DNA of 64,000 nt, taken from assembly GCF_023952475.1 (NCBI RefSeq), contig NZ_JALHRX010000012.1, positions 1 through 64,000 of the forward strand, read 5' to 3'. Origin of the DNA: Cupriavidus sp. WGlv3 (lineage in GTDB: Bacteria > Pseudomonadota > Gammaproteobacteria > Burkholderiales > Burkholderiaceae). The position numbers and the translations under genes are program-made. The notes under the pieces are model-generated. The model worked only from the letters and a program-made list of their open reading frames with translations, had not been told where the DNA came from and did no database searches. How positions within the stretch are numbered: the stretch's first letter is position 1; each line of letters opens with the position of its first letter. Of this stretch, positions 32,260 through 41,927 are shown piece by piece.

Positions 32260-32297
32260 TTGCAAGTCCAGGATTATGTAGCTATAATCCTGGACTT
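32260..32297 (+). promoter_or_regulatory. spc operon promoter under a 34-bp palindrome
   Basis: TTGCAA (32260-32265) and TATAAT (32283-32288) are 17 bases apart. Superimposed on them is a perfect 14-bp inverted repeat: AAGTCCAGGATTAT (32264-32277) against ATAATCCTGGACTT (32284-32297), 6-base spacer. The -10 box lies in the right arm. The dyad could be a protein operator, or an RNA stem in read-through transcripts from rpsQ. The rest of the gap 32298-32517 is an untranslated leader of about 220 bases with no gene. Confidence 0.7.
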
Positions 32298-32517
32298 CCG
32301 CTTTATTGCGTTCGCCTTAGCTGTACCACCCGGGCGGGCCTGTTGAGCGAGCCAGGGTCAGGCGGCCCCGATAGTTTTTCATTGGGATTGCCGGGCTCCT
32401 ACCGACTTCAAAGTTGATCAACCCATACGGTGCTGGCGCAAGGCCGGAACCGACGGGACCAAGACTGACCGACGGGCGCTATCGCACCTGGCGGATTAAG
32501 TTGGGAAGACAAACACC

Positions 32518-32886
32518 ATGATTCAGACAGAAAGCCGGCTCGAAGTGGCCGATAACACTGGTGCGCGCGAAGTGCTGTGCATCAAGGTGCTGGGTGGCTC
32601 CAAGCGCCGCTACGCAAGCGTTGGCGACATCATCAAGGTGACCGTCAAGGACGCAGCGCCGCGCGGTCGCGTCAAGAAGGGCGACATCTACAACGCCGTC
32701 GTCGTGCGTACCGCCAAGGGCGTGCGCCGCGCTGACGGTTCGCTGATCAAGTTCGACGGCAACGCCGCCGTCCTGCTGAACAACAAGCTCGAGCCGATCG
32801 GCACCCGTATCTTCGGGCCGGTGACTCGTGAACTCCGTACCGAGCGCTTCATGAAGATCGTGTCGCTCGCTCCGGAAGTGCTGTAA
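32518..32886 (+). CDS. rplN: 50S ribosomal protein L14
   Basis: L14 forms intersubunit bridges and is the target of RsfS. The 122-residue protein starts [19 protein letters not shown] and ends with the [13 protein letters not shown] tail. ATG 32518. First gene of the spc operon, behind its own promoter. Confidence 0.98.
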
Positions 32887-32895
32887 GGAGCCGCC

Positions 32896-33204
32896 ATGAA
32901 CAAGATTCGCAAAGGCGACGAAGTCATCGTGCTGACCGGCAAGGACAAGGGCAAGCGCGGTACCGTGCAAGCCGTCCTCGGCGACAAGGTTGCGGTGCAA
33001 GGCGTGAACATCGCCAAGAAGCATGCCCGCCCGAACCCGATGCTGGGCACTACCGGTGGTGTGGTCGACAAGGTCATGCCGCTGCATATTTCCAACGTTG
33101 CGCTCGTGGATGCCAATGGCAAGCCGTCGCGCGTCGGCATCAAGGTGGAAGACGGCAAGCGCGTGCGCGTGCTGAAGACCACCGGCGCCGTCGTGGCAGC
33201 TTGA
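32896..33204 (+). CDS. rplX: 50S ribosomal protein L24
   Basis: L24 starts 50S assembly. The 102-residue protein has the KOW motif [17 protein letters not shown] near the start and the [22 protein letters not shown] segment. ATG 32896 follows AAGGAG, 9 bases after rplN. Confidence 0.98.
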   Translation: MNKIRKGDEVIVLTGKDKGKRGTVQAVLGDKVAVQGVNIAKKHARPNPMLGTTGGVVDKVMPLHISNVALVDANGKPSRVGIKVEDGKRVRVLKTTGAVVAA

Positions 33205-33229
33205 TTCTGGGCACGTATAGGAGTTGAGC

Positions 33230-33772
33230 ATGGCAGCACGTCTGCAAGAGTTTTACAAAGAACAGGTTGTGCCGAAGCTGATCGAGCAGTTCGGCTACAA
33301 GTCGGTCATGGAAGTGCCGCGCATCACCAAGATCACCCTGAACATGGGTCTTGGCGAAGCCATCAATGACAAGAAGATCATTGAAAACGCCGTGGGCGAC
33401 CTGACCAAGATCGCCGGTCAGAAGCCGGTCGTGACGAAGGCCAAGAAGGCCATCGCCGGCTTCAAGATCCGCCAGGGCTACCCCATCGGTGCGATGGTGA
33501 CCCTGCGCGGCGAGCGCATGTTCGAATTCCTCGATCGTTTCGTCACCGTGGCCCTGCCGCGCGTGCGTGACTTCCGTGGTGTGTCGGGCCGCTCGTTCGA
33601 CGGTCGTGGCAACTACAACATCGGTGTGAAAGAGCAGATCATTTTCCCCGAAATCGAGTACGACAAGATCGACGCACTGCGTGGTCTGAACATCAGCATC
33701 ACGACGACGGCGAAGAACGACGAGGAAGCCAAGGCCCTCCTCGGCGCGTTCAAGTTCCCGTTCCGCAATTAA
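33230..33772 (+). CDS. rplE: 50S ribosomal protein L5
   Basis: L5 carries 5S rRNA and contacts the P-site tRNA. The 180-residue protein has [18 protein letters not shown] and the [22 protein letters not shown] block. I chose ATG 33230, six bases after TAGGAG, rather than the in-frame TTG at 33224, which lies against the ribosome site. Confidence 0.97.
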   Translation: MAARLQEFYKEQVVPKLIEQFGYKSVMEVPRITKITLNMGLGEAINDKKIIENAVGDLTKIAGQKPVVTKAKKAIAGFKIRQGYPIGAMVTLRGERMFEFLDRFVTVALPRVRDFRGVSGRSFDGRGNYNIGVKEQIIFPEIEYDKIDALRGLNISITTTAKNDEEAKALLGAFKFPFRN

Positions 33773-33781
33773 GGGGTAACC

Positions 33782-34087
33782 GTGGCTAAACTGGCTCTGA
33801 TTGAACGTGAGAAGAAGCGCGCCAAGCTGGCGGCGAAGTTCGCCCCCAAGCGCGCTGCCCTCAAGGCCATTATCGACGACCAAGAAAAGTCGGAAGAAGA
33901 GCGTTATATGGCGCGCCTCGAGCTGCAACAGCTCCCGCGCAACGCGAACCCGACTCGCCAGCGTAACCGCTGCGCGATCACCGGTCGTCCCCGCGGTACC
34001 TTCCGCAAGTTTGGCCTGGCGCGTAACAAGATCCGCGAAATCGCCTTCAAGGGCGAAATCCCGGGTCTGACGAAAGCCAGCTGGTAA
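33782..34087 (+). CDS. rpsN: 30S ribosomal protein S14
   Basis: S14 is a head protein next to S3 and S10. The 101-residue form lacks zinc-binding cysteine pairs and is the long, zinc-independent type of most proteobacteria. It has [29 protein letters not shown]-like conserved content near residues 58-85. The start is GTG 33782 with AAGGGG upstream; the next ATG is 43 codons in. Confidence 0.97.
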   Translation: MAKLALIEREKKRAKLAAKFAPKRAALKAIIDDQEKSEEERYMARLELQQLPRNANPTRQRNRCAITGRPRGTFRKFGLARNKIREIAFKGEIPGLTKASW

Positions 34088-34114
34088 TTACGCACAGGCT
34101 ACAGGAGAAACAGT

Positions 34115-34510
34115 ATGAGCATGAGCGATCCTATCGCCGATATGCTGACGCGCATCCGCAACGCCCAGGGCGTGCAGAAAGCGTCGGTTGTCATGCCGTC
34201 GTCGAAGCTGAAAGTGGCAATCGCCAAGGTCCTGAAGGACGAAGGCTATATCGACGACTACGCCGTCCAGGAAGATGGCGGCAAGGCACAACTGAGCATC
34301 GGTCTCAAGTACTACGCCGGCCGTCCGGTGATCGAGCGCATCGAGCGCGTCTCGAAGCCCGGCCTGCGCGTGTACAAGGGCCGCAGCGACATTCCGCAAG
34401 TGATGAACGGCCTCGGTGTGGCGATCATCTCGACCCCGCAGGGTCTGATGACCGACCGCAAGGCTCGCGCCACCGGCGTGGGCGGCGAAGTTCTCTGCTA
34501 CGTCGCTTAA
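34115..34510 (+). CDS. rpsH: 30S ribosomal protein S8
   Basis: S8 binds the central 16S domain and in E. coli represses the spc operon at the rplE start. The 131-residue protein starts [18 protein letters not shown] and ends with [29 protein letters not shown] 34115 follows AGGAG at 34103-34107; the next ATG, two codons on, is less well placed. Confidence 0.98.
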   Translation: MSMSDPIADMLTRIRNAQGVQKASVVMPSSKLKVAIAKVLKDEGYIDDYAVQEDGGKAQLSIGLKYYAGRPVIERIERVSKPGLRVYKGRSDIPQVMNGLGVAIISTPQGLMTDRKARATGVGGEVLCYVA

Positions 34511-34520
34511 GGAGAGAACC

Positions 34521-35054
34521 ATGTCCCGTGTAGGTAAGGCTCCCATCGCGCTCCCCAAGGGCGCGGAAGTGAACGTGGCAGCTGGCGTGCTCTCCGTGAA
34601 GGGCCCGCTGGGTACGCTGTCCCAGCCGATTCACAGCCTGGTCAAGGTCAATGTCGAGAACGACACGCTGACCTTCTCGCCGGCTGACGAGTCGCGTGAA
34701 GCAAACGCCCTGCAAGGCACCATGCGCGCCCTGGCGGCGAACATGGTCAAGGGCGTGACCACCGGTTTCGAGCGCAAGCTGAACCTCGTTGGCGTGGGTT
34801 ACCGTGCCCAGCTGCAAGGTGCTGCGCTGAAGCTCCAGCTTGGTTTCTCGCACGACGTGATCCATGAGATGCCGGAAGGCGTGACGGCGGCAACGCCGAC
34901 GCAGACCGAGATCATCATCAAGGGTGCGGACAAGCAGAAAGTCGGTCAGGTTGCCGCGGAAGTCCGCGCGTACCGTCCGCCCGAGCCCTACAAGGGCAAG
35001 GGTGTGCGTTACAGCGACGAGCGCGTCATCCTGAAGGAAACCAAGAAGAAGTAA
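34521..35054 (+). CDS. rplF: 50S ribosomal protein L6
   Basis: L6 lies near the sarcin-ricin loop. The 177-residue protein has two homologous domains, with VKGPLGTL in the first and [10 protein letters not shown] followed by [18 protein letters not shown] in the second. ATG 34521 follows AAGGAGAG. Confidence 0.98.
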   Translation: MSRVGKAPIALPKGAEVNVAAGVLSVKGPLGTLSQPIHSLVKVNVENDTLTFSPADESREANALQGTMRALAANMVKGVTTGFERKLNLVGVGYRAQLQGAALKLQLGFSHDVIHEMPEGVTAATPTQTEIIIKGADKQKVGQVAAEVRAYRPPEPYKGKGVRYSDERVILKETKKK

Positions 35055-35065
35055 GGGGTGCAATG

Positions 35066-35422
35066 ATGAACAAGAAAGACGCTCGTTTGCGCCGTGCACG
35101 TCAGACCCGCGCCAAGATCGCGGAGATGAAAGTCAATCGTCTGACCGTGTTCCGTACGAATTCGCATATTTACGCCCAGGTCTTCTCGGAGTGCGGCACC
35201 AAGGTGCTGGCTTCGGCTTCGACCGCAGAGGTGGAAGTGCGCAAGGAACTGGATGGCAAGGGCGCTACCGCCGCTGCCGCTACCGTCGTGGGCAAGCGCA
35301 TCGCCGAGAAGGCGAAGGCTGCCGGCGTGGAAACCGTCGCGTTCGATCGCGCCGGCTTCCGTTTCCATGGCCGCGTGAAGGCCCTGGCAGACGCCGCCCG
35401 CGAAGCTGGCCTGAAGTTCTAA
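35066..35422 (+). CDS. rplR: 50S ribosomal protein L18
   Basis: L18 carries 5S rRNA with L5. The 118-residue protein starts [18 protein letters not shown] and ends with the [26 protein letters not shown] block. Two ATG codons are adjacent (35063 and 35066); the second is better spaced (7 bases) from AAGGGG. Confidence 0.95.
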   Translation: MNKKDARLRRARQTRAKIAEMKVNRLTVFRTNSHIYAQVFSECGTKVLASASTAEVEVRKELDGKGATAAAATVVGKRIAEKAKAAGVETVAFDRAGFRFHGRVKALADAAREAGLKF

Positions 35423-35443
35423 GCGCATAAAGAGAGATACGTC

Positions 35444-35962
35444 ATGGCAAAGATGCAAGCAAAAGTCCAACAGGACGAACGCGACGACGGCCTCCGCGAG
35501 AAGATGATCTCGGTCAACCGTGTCACCAAGGTGGTGAAGGGTGGCCGGATTCTCGGTTTCGCTGCGCTGACCGTGGTTGGTGACGGCGATGGCCGCATCG
35601 GCATGGGCAAGGGCAAGGCCAAGGAAGTGCCTGTCGCCGTTCAGAAGGCAATGGACGAAGCCCGTCGCAAGATGGTCAAGGTCTCGCTGAAGAACGGCAC
35701 GCTGCAACACGAAGTCGTTGGCAAGCACGGCGCCGCCAAGGTGCTGATGATGCCCGCCAAGGAAGGTACCGGCGTGATCGCCGGCGGCCCGATGCGCGCG
35801 ATCTTCGAAGTGATGGGCGTCACCAACGTGGTGACCAAGTCGCACGGCTCCACCAACCCGTACAACATGGTTCGCGCCACGCTGGACGGCCTTCAGAAGA
35901 TGAGCACGCCGGGCGAAATCGCCGCCAAGCGTGGCAAGTCGGTCGAAGACATCCTGGGTTAA
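35444..35962 (+). CDS. rpsE: 30S ribosomal protein S5
   Basis: S5 helps mRNA unwinding and accuracy. The 172-residue protein has [38 protein letters not shown] and the C-terminal [19 protein letters not shown] segment. ATG 35444. rpmD follows after 10 bases. Confidence 0.98.
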
Positions 35963-35972
35963 GGTGAACGCA

Positions 35973-36155
35973 ATGTCGCAGAAAACCGTAAAAGTGCAAC
36001 TCGTGCGCAGCCTGATCGGCACGCGCGAGGATCATCGCGCCACCGTTCGTGGCCTGGGCCTGCGCCGCATCAACTCGGTGTCGGAGCTGCAGGACACGCC
36101 CGCCGTGCGCGGCATGATCAACAAGGTCTCGTACCTGGTCAAGGTTCTGGCCTGA
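35973..36155 (+). CDS. rpmD: 50S ribosomal protein L30
   Basis: The 60-residue protein has [27 protein letters not shown]-type content, the compact bacterial L30 fold. ATG 35973 follows AAGGTG; 14 in-frame codons upstream fall inside rpsE and are not used. Its presence as a separate gene between rpsE and rplO is the standard spc order. Confidence 0.96.
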
Positions 36156-36174
36156 TCGGGACTTGGAGAGCAAG

Positions 36175-36609
36175 ATGCAACTGAACAACCTGAAACCGGC
36201 TGCCGGTTCGAAGCACGCCAAGCGTCGCGTCGGCCGCGGTATCGGCTCCGGCCTGGGCAAGACCGCCGGTCGCGGTCACAAGGGTCAGAAGTCGCGTTCG
36301 GGCGGCTTCCACAAGGTGGGCTTCGAAGGCGGCCAGATGCCGCTGTATCGTCGCCTGCCGAAGCGCGGCTTCACCTCGCTGACCAAGGCGTTCACCGCCG
36401 AAGTCACGCTGCGTGACATCGAGCGCCTGGAAGCGGCCGAAGTCGACCTGCTGGTCCTGAAGCAGGCTGGCCTGGTCGGCGACCTGGTCAAGAGCGCCAA
36501 GGTCATCAAGGCCGGCGAGCTGACCCGCAAGGTGACGATCAAGGGTCTGGGCGCCACCGCTGGCGCCAAGGCCGCGATCGAAGCCGCCGGCGGCCAGATC
36601 GCAGCCTGA
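36175..36609 (+). CDS. rplO: 50S ribosomal protein L15
   Basis: L15 is a late assembly protein. The 144-residue protein starts [26 protein letters not shown] and has [21 protein letters not shown] 36175 is 6 bases after GGAG (36165-36168); the TTG at 36163 would start before that site. Confidence 0.97.
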   Translation: MQLNNLKPAAGSKHAKRRVGRGIGSGLGKTAGRGHKGQKSRSGGFHKVGFEGGQMPLYRRLPKRGFTSLTKAFTAEVTLRDIERLEAAEVDLLVLKQAGLVGDLVKSAKVIKAGELTRKVTIKGLGATAGAKAAIEAAGGQIAA

Positions 36610-36656
36610 TACGGCAGCATTCATCGCAGCATAGGCAGTCATAGTCGGAGCATCGT

Positions 36657-38000
36657 TTGGCCACGGCGAAACCCAATGCAAGCGCGCAAGCCAGGAACAC
36701 GGCGAAGTACGGCGACCTCAAGCGCCGGCTGATGTTTCTGGTGCTGGCCCTGATCGTGTACCGCATCGGCGCTCATATTCCGGTGCCCGGTATCGATCCG
36801 GAGCAGCTTGCGAAGCTTTTCCAGAGTCAGTCGGGTGGCATCCTCGGGATGTTCAACCTGTTCTCGGGCGGGGCGCTGTCGCGCTTTACCGTCTTCGCGC
36901 TCGGCATCATGCCGTACATCTCGGCGTCGATCATCATGCAGTTGCTGACGATCGTGCTGCCGCAGCTGGAGTCGCTGAAGAAGGAAGGGCAGGCAGGGCA
37001 GCGCAAGATCACGCAGTACACGCGCTACGGCACCGTGGTTCTGGCCACGTTCCAGGCGCTGTCGATCGCGGTCGCGCTGGAGTCGCAGCCGGGGCTGGTG
37101 CTGGATCCGGGCCTGATGTTCCGGGCCACGGCAGTGATCACGCTGGTGACCGGCACGATGTTCCTGATGTGGCTGGGTGAGCAGATCACCGAGCGCGGTC
37201 TGGGCAACGGCATCTCGATCATCATCTTCGGCGGTATCGCGGCGGGCCTGCCCAATGCGATCGGCGGACTGTTCGAACTGGTCCGCACGGGTTCCATGAG
37301 CATCATCGCGGCGATCTTCATCGTGGCGATCGTGATCGGTGTGACCTTCGCCGTGGTGTTCGTCGAGCGTGGCCAGCGCAAGATCCTGGTGAACTATGCC
37401 AAGCGTCAGGTCGGCAACAAGGTGTACGGCGGCCAGTCGTCGCACCTGCCGCTGAAGCTGAACATGGCAGGGGTGATTCCGCCGATCTTCGCATCGTCGA
37501 TCATCCTGTTCCCGGCGACGATCGCGGGCTGGTTTACGTCTGACTCGACGGGTACGGTCGGCCGGTTCATCAAGGACCTGGCTGCCACGCTGTCGCCGGG
37601 CCAGCCGGTCTACATCCTGCTTTACGCTGCTGCGATTGTATTTTTCTGCTTCTTCTACACGGCCCTGGTGTACAACAGCCGTGAAGTGGCAGACAACCTG
37701 AAGAAAAGCGGTGCCTTCATTCCGGGCATTCGTCCGGGCGAGCAGACGACGCGCTATATCGACAAGATCCTGGTGCGTTTGACGCTGGCTGGTGCGATCT
37801 ACATCACACTGGTCTGCCTGTTGCCGGAATTCCTGGTGCTGCGCTGGAACGTTCCGTTCTATTTCGGCGGAACCTCCCTGCTGATCATCGTGGTCGTCAC
37901 GATGGACTTCATGGCCCAGGTTCAGTCCTATGTCATGTCGCAGCAGTATGAGTCGCTGCTGAAGAAGGCGAATTTCAAGGGCAATCTGACCTTGCGCTGA
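36657..38000 (+). CDS. secY: Preprotein translocase subunit SecY
   Basis: SecY is the channel of the Sec translocase. The 447-residue protein has ten hydrophobic helices, starting [22 protein letters not shown]. It contains the plug and pore segment [16 protein letters not shown] and the [18 protein letters not shown] and [13 protein letters not shown] blocks. The start is TTG 36657, six bases after GGAG (36647-36650); the first internal ATG would remove the first membrane helix. Its place after rplO is standard, keeping translocon and ribosome output linked. Confidence 0.96.
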   Translation: MATAKPNASAQARNTAKYGDLKRRLMFLVLALIVYRIGAHIPVPGIDPEQLAKLFQSQSGGILGMFNLFSGGALSRFTVFALGIMPYISASIIMQLLTIVLPQLESLKKEGQAGQRKITQYTRYGTVVLATFQALSIAVALESQPGLVLDPGLMFRATAVITLVTGTMFLMWLGEQITERGLGNGISIIIFGGIAAGLPNAIGGLFELVRTGSMSIIAAIFIVAIVIGVTFAVVFVERGQRKILVNYAKRQVGNKVYGGQSSHLPLKLNMAGVIPPIFASSIILFPATIAGWFTSDSTGTVGRFIKDLAATLSPGQPVYILLYAAAIVFFCFFYTALVYNSREVADNLKKSGAFIPGIRPGEQTTRYIDKILVRLTLAGAIYITLVCLLPEFLVLRWNVPFYFGGTSLLIIVVVTMDFMAQVQSYVMSQQYESLLKKANFKGNLTLR

Positions 38001-38023
38001 CTTCGGATCGGTACAGGCTAGGT

Positions 38024-38242
38024 ATGGCTAAAGACGACGTCATCCAGATGCAGGGCGAGGTCCTGGAAAACCTGCCCAATGCGACGTTCCGAGTCAAGCT
38101 GGAGAATGGCCATGTAGTGCTGGGCCATATCTCCGGCAAGATGAGAATGAACTACATCCGGATTCTTCCGGGTGACAAGGTGACGGTCGAGCTGACCCCA
38201 TATGATCTGTCGCGCGCACGAATCGTCTTCCGGACGAAGTGA
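38024..38242 (+). CDS. infA: Translation initiation factor IF-1
   Basis: IF-1 occupies the A site during initiation. The 72-residue S1-type OB-fold protein has [21 protein letters not shown] and [21 protein letters not shown]. It is coded inside the spc operon between secY and rpmJ, as in betaproteobacteria and Gram-positives but not in E. coli. ATG 38024. Confidence 0.97.
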   Translation: MAKDDVIQMQGEVLENLPNATFRVKLENGHVVLGHISGKMRMNYIRILPGDKVTVELTPYDLSRARIVFRTK

Positions 38243-38272
38243 GCGAACAGGAATTGAAGGAAGAGGAAAATT

Positions 38273-38389
38273 ATGAAAGTGCTGGCTTCTGTTAAGCGCA
38301 TTTGCCGCAACTGCAAAATCATCAAGCGCAACGGTGTCGTGCGCGTGATCTGCTCGTCGGATCCCCGCCACAAGCAACGCCAAGGCTAA
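38273..38389 (+). CDS. rpmJ: 50S ribosomal protein L36
   Basis: A 38-codon gene coding [20 protein letters not shown] and ending RHKQRQG. It is the zinc-binding L36 type, with C11, C14, C27 and H33 as ligands. ATG 38273 follows GAAGAGGAAAA. Its place between infA and rpsM is standard. Confidence 0.96.
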
Positions 38390-38408
38390 TCGGAAAGAGG
38401 ATTGACGA

Positions 38409-38774
38409 ATGGCACGTATCGCAGGGGTTAACATCCCGAACCACAAGCACACCGAAATCGGCCTGACGGCCATTTATGGTGTCGGCCGCTCGCGCGCTCG
38501 CAAGATTTGCGAGGCCACCGGTGTACCGTTTGACAAGAAGGTCAAGGATCTGACCGACGCCGACCTGGAAAAGCTTCGTGACGAAGTGGGCAAGGTCACG
38601 GTCGAGGGTGACCTGCGTCGTGAAACCACGATGAACATCAAGCGTCTGATGGACCTTGGTTGCTATCGTGGCATGCGTCACCGCAAGGGCCTGCCCATGC
38701 GCGGTCAGCGTACCCGTACCAACGCCCGTACCCGCAAGGGTCCGCGCAAGGCCGGCGTGGCTCTGAAGAAGTAA
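38409..38774 (+). CDS. rpsM: 30S ribosomal protein S13
   Basis: S13 contacts L5 and P-site tRNA. The 121-residue protein starts [20 protein letters not shown] and ends with the basic [14 protein letters not shown] tail. ATG 38409 follows AAAGAGG. First gene of the alpha operon group. Confidence 0.98.
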   Translation: MARIAGVNIPNHKHTEIGLTAIYGVGRSRARKICEATGVPFDKKVKDLTDADLEKLRDEVGKVTVEGDLRRETTMNIKRLMDLGCYRGMRHRKGLPMRGQRTRTNARTRKGPRKAGVALKK

Positions 38775-38798
38775 AGCCGAAGGCAGAGGAAGAAACTA

Positions 38799-39197
38799 AT
38801 GGCAAAAGGTCCGAATAACGCCGCTCGCGCGCGTAAAAAGGTCAAGAAGAACGTTGCCGACGGCATTGCGCACGTCCACGCTTCGTTCAACAACACCATC
38901 ATCACGATCACCGATCGCCAGGGCAATGCCCTGTCGTGGGCGACCGCCGGTGGCCAGGGCTTCAAGGGTTCGCGCAAGTCGACCCCGTTCGCTGCCCAGG
39001 TCGCTGCCGAAAACGCCGGCCGCGTGGCGCAAGACCAGGGCATCAAGAACCTGGAAGTGCGTATCAAGGGTCCCGGCCCGGGTCGTGAATCGGCTGTCCG
39101 CGCGCTGAACGCGCTGGGCATCAAGATCGCGATCATCGAAGACGTCACGCCGATTCCGCACAACGGCTGCCGTCCGCCGAAGCGCCGCCGCATCTGA
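38799..39197 (+). CDS. rpsK: 30S ribosomal protein S11
   Basis: S11 lies on the platform near the E site. The 132-residue protein has [26 protein letters not shown] and the C-terminal [21 protein letters not shown] 38799 follows AGAGGAAG. Two terminator-like hairpins follow before rpsD. Confidence 0.98.
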
Positions 39198-39216
39198 TGC
39201 GTTGGCGCGTCCGGAG

Positions 39217-39240
39217 CCGGCGGGTTTACCTGCCGGTTTT
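39217..39240 (+). terminator. First terminator after rpsK
   Basis: CCGGCGGG (39217-39224) pairs with CCTGCCGG (39229-39236), one G-T pair, TTTA loop, followed by TTTT. It could partly end transcripts arriving from the spc/alpha operons. Confidence 0.6.
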
Positions 39241-39254
39241 GGATATGGTAGTAT
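39225..39254 (+). promoter_or_regulatory. Possible promoter upstream of rpsD
   Basis: TTTACC (39225-39230) and TAGTAT (39249-39254) are 18 bases apart, overlapping the first terminator hairpin. A start near 39261 would feed directly into the second hairpin. The match is moderate. Confidence 0.4.
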
Positions 39255-39263
39255 CGCGCGCTG

Positions 39264-39293
39264 ACCTGCTGCATTTCAATGCGGCAGGTTTTT
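39264..39293 (+). terminator. Strong hairpin terminator/attenuator before rpsD
   Basis: ACCTGCTGCATT (39264-39275) pairs with AATGCGGCAGGT (39278-39289), one T-G pair, 2-base loop, then TTTTTGTTTT. It lies over 200 bases before rpsD, and the remaining leader 39294-39501 holds no convincing gene. Confidence 0.8.
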
Positions 39294-39501
39294 GTTTTGC
39301 GTCGGAGCAGTGGCTTTCGCGGCACATTGCGATGCCGGCGCATTGGTAAATGCTTGCAGCGACGCCTCCGGCAACGGAGCGCGCTTAATAAGCCCACCGT
39401 CCGTCACGGTCTGGCGCGTGCCTCCATGCACCGCGGCAGCACTGCGTTGGCGGACTCACGGCGCGTCCTGAAGGCGCCGTGATCGATTAAAGGAAGACAA
39501 C

Positions 39502-40125
39502 GTGGCACGTTATACCGGCCCGAAGGCCAAACTTTCCCGCCGTGAAGGCACCGACCTGTTCCTGAAGAGCTCGCGCCGCTCGCTGGCCGACAAGTGCAAG
39601 CTGGACAGCAAGCCGGGCCAGCATGGCCGCACCTCGGGTGCCCGCACCTCGGACTACGGCAACCAGCTGCGCGAAAAGCAGAAGGTCAAGCGCATCTACG
39701 GCGTGCTCGAGCGCCAGTTCCGCCGCTACTTCGCCGAAGCCGACCGCCGCAAGGGCAACACCGGCGAAAACCTGCTGCAACTGCTGGAATCGCGCCTGGA
39801 CAACGTGGTGTACCGCATGGGCTTCGGCTCGACCCGCGCTGAAGCGCGTCAGCTGGTGTCGCACAAGGCGATCCTGGTGAACGGCCAGACCCTGAACGTG
39901 CCGTCGGCCCAGGTCAAGTCGGGCGACATCATCACCATCCGCGAGCAGTCGAAGAAGCAGGTCCGTATCGCCGAAGCACTGTCGCTGGCCGAGCAGTCGG
40001 GCTTCCCGACCTGGGTCGCAGTGGATGCCAAGAAGTTCGAAGGCACCTTCAAGCAAGTCCCGGATCGCGCCGATATCTCGGGCGACATCAACGAAAGCCT
40101 GATCGTCGAACTGTACTCGCGTTAA
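39502..40125 (+). CDS. rpsD: 30S ribosomal protein S4
   Basis: S4 nucleates 30S assembly and in E. coli represses the alpha operon. The 207-residue protein starts (V/M)[19 protein letters not shown], has the [32 protein letters not shown]4 domain, and ends IVELYSR. No zinc cysteine motif is seen. The start is GTG 39502 with AGGAAG at 39491-39496. Confidence 0.98.
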   Translation: MARYTGPKAKLSRREGTDLFLKSSRRSLADKCKLDSKPGQHGRTSGARTSDYGNQLREKQKVKRIYGVLERQFRRYFAEADRRKGNTGENLLQLLESRLDNVVYRMGFGSTRAEARQLVSHKAILVNGQTLNVPSAQVKSGDIITIREQSKKQVRIAEALSLAEQSGFPTWVAVDAKKFEGTFKQVPDRADISGDINESLIVELYSR

Positions 40126-40175
40126 TCCGCGAGCACCCGGCCCAGAGCTTGCGTTCGTCGCAAAGCTTCTCCTTC

Positions 40176-40204
40176 AGCCCGACGCGCCTGGCGCGCGTCG
40201 GGCT
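40176..40204 (+). other. 12-bp hairpin between rpsD and rpoA
   Basis: AGCCCGACGCGC (40176-40187) pairs perfectly with GCGCGTCGGGCT (40193-40204) around a 5-base loop. No T-run follows. It sits midway in the 165-base spacer, so it may stabilise or process the mRNA. Confidence 0.6.
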
Positions 40205-40290
40205 TCGCCCATCGTTACGATGGGATTTCCAGGTTCCAAACGTCAGCCTTATCGGTGTAACGAGCCGAGGGTATTGAAAAGGACAACCTA

Positions 40291-41271
40291 ATGCAAACAG
40301 CACTCCTCAAGCCAAAAATTATCGCCGTCGAGCCTCTGGGCGACCATCACGCCAAAGTCGTGATGGAGCCGTTCGAGCGCGGCTACGGCCATACGCTCGG
40401 TAACGCCCTGCGTCGCGTGCTGCTGTCGTCGATGGTCGGTTATGCCCCGACCGAAGTCACGATCGCTGGGGTGGTCCACGAGTATTCCACCATCGACGGC
40501 GTGCAGGAAGACGTCGTCAACCTGCTGCTCAACCTGAAGGGCGTGGTGTTCAAGCTGCACAACCGCGACGAAGTCACGGTGTCGCTGCGCAAGGATGGCG
40601 AAGGCGTGGTCACGGCCGCCGATATCGAGCTGCCGCACGACGTCGAGATCATCAACCCGAACCACGTGATCGCGCATCTGTCGGCCGGCGGCAAGCTGGA
40701 CATGCAGATCAAGGTCGAGCAGGGCCGCGGCTATGTGCCGGGCAACGTGCGCAAGTTCGGCGACGAATCCGGCAAGGTCATCGGCCGCATCGTGCTGGAC
40801 GCCTCGTTCTCGCCGGTGCGCCGCGTGTCGTACGCGGTTGAATCCGCTCGTGTGGAGCAGCGTACCGACCTCGACAAGCTGGTGATGAATATCGAAACCG
40901 ACGGCGTGATCTCGCCCGAGGAAGCGATCCGCCAGTCGGCCCGCATTCTGGTCGACCAGCTGTCCGTGTTCGCCGCGCTGGAAGGCACCGAGTCGGCCGC
41001 CGAGGCCGCTTCGAGTCGCACCCCGCAGATCGACCCGATCCTGCTGCGCCCGGTCGACGACCTGGAGCTGACGGTGCGTTCGGCCAACTGCCTGAAGGCC
41101 GAAAACATCTACTACATCGGCGACCTGATCCAGCGTACCGAGAACGAGCTGCTCAAGACCCCGAACCTGGGTCGCAAGTCGCTCAACGAGATCAAGGAAG
41201 TCCTCGCCTCGCGTGGCCTGACCCTCGGCATGAAGCTCGAGAACTGGCCGCCCGCAGGTCTGGAGAAGTAA
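40291..41271 (+). CDS. rpoA: DNA-directed RNA polymerase alpha subunit
   Basis: The alpha dimer starts RNA polymerase assembly and its C-terminal domain binds UP elements and activators. The 326-residue protein has [18 protein letters not shown] in the N-terminal domain. The C-terminal domain has [20 protein letters not shown] and [24 protein letters not shown] 40291 follows AAAAGGA. Confidence 0.99.
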   Translation: MQTALLKPKIIAVEPLGDHHAKVVMEPFERGYGHTLGNALRRVLLSSMVGYAPTEVTIAGVVHEYSTIDGVQEDVVNLLLNLKGVVFKLHNRDEVTVSLRKDGEGVVTAADIELPHDVEIINPNHVIAHLSAGGKLDMQIKVEQGRGYVPGNVRKFGDESGKVIGRIVLDASFSPVRRVSYAVESARVEQRTDLDKLVMNIETDGVISPEEAIRQSARILVDQLSVFAALEGTESAAEAASSRTPQIDPILLRPVDDLELTVRSANCLKAENIYYIGDLIQRTENELLKTPNLGRKSLNEIKEVLASRGLTLGMKLENWPPAGLEK

Positions 41272-41308
41272 TCGTGGTGCGGGGCCTCCGTCCCGCATCG
41301 CAGCAACC

Positions 41309-41328
41309 GCCCCGGCTTTGGCCGGGGC
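41309..41328 (+). other. Hairpin between rpoA and rplQ
   Basis: GCCCCGGC (41309-41316) pairs with GCCGGGGC (41321-41328), TTTG loop, in the 135-base spacer. No T-run; a weak pause or stability element at most. Confidence 0.4.
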
Positions 41329-41406
41329 ATGTATGACTACCGGCCCGCGTCCAGCCGCATCGGACGATAGAAGAGCTGGTCAAACACTTAACTGAAAGGA
41401 ATCATC

Positions 41407-41802
41407 ATGCGTCACCGTCATGGTCTGCGGAAACTGAACCGCACCTCGTCGCACCGTCTCGCGATGCTGCGCAACATGTCCAACTCGCTGTTCCAGCACG
41501 AGCTGATCAAGACCACCGTGCCCAAGGCCAAGGAACTGCGCAAGGTTGTCGAGCCGCTGATCACGCTGGCCAAGAAGGACACCGTTGCCAACCGCCGCCT
41601 GGCTTTCGCCCGCCTGCGCGACCGCGACATGGTCACCAAGCTGTTCACCGAACTGGGCCCGCGCTATGCCACCCGTCCGGGCGGCTACACCCGCATCCTG
41701 AAGTTCGGCTTCCGTCAGGGCGACAACGCGCCGATGGCGCTGGTCGAGCTGGTGGATCGTCCGGAAATCACCGAAGCCCCGGCCGAAGAAGCCGCGGAAT
41801 AA
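41407..41802 (+). CDS. rplQ: 50S ribosomal protein L17
   Basis: L17 lies near the tunnel exit. The 131-residue protein starts [21 protein letters not shown] and has the [28 protein letters not shown] end. ATG 41407 follows AAAGGAA. It closes the ribosomal block; a terminator follows. Confidence 0.98.
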   Translation: MRHRHGLRKLNRTSSHRLAMLRNMSNSLFQHELIKTTVPKAKELRKVVEPLITLAKKDTVANRRLAFARLRDRDMVTKLFTELGPRYATRPGGYTRILKFGFRQGDNAPMALVELVDRPEITEAPAEEAAE

Positions 41803-41858
41803 GTGCGTTTCCTGCCCGCTGCCGTCGCGCGACGGTTGCGGGCACACCGCTTACAATC

Positions 41859-41884
41859 GAGCCAGGCAATCGCCTGGCTCTTTT
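41859..41884 (+). terminator. Terminator of the alpha operon
   Basis: GAGCCAGGC (41859-41867) pairs with GCCTGGCTC (41872-41880), AATC loop, followed by TTTTGTTTTG. Confidence 0.88.
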
Positions 41885-41927
41885 GTTTTGGGCGGGCCGG
41901 ATGCAGACGGCCGCAGGGAGAGTGTCG

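Noticed and set aside
32255-32288. TTGACT as the -35 of the spc promoter
   Set aside because: Its spacing to TATAAT is 22 bases; TTGCAA at 32260 has 17.
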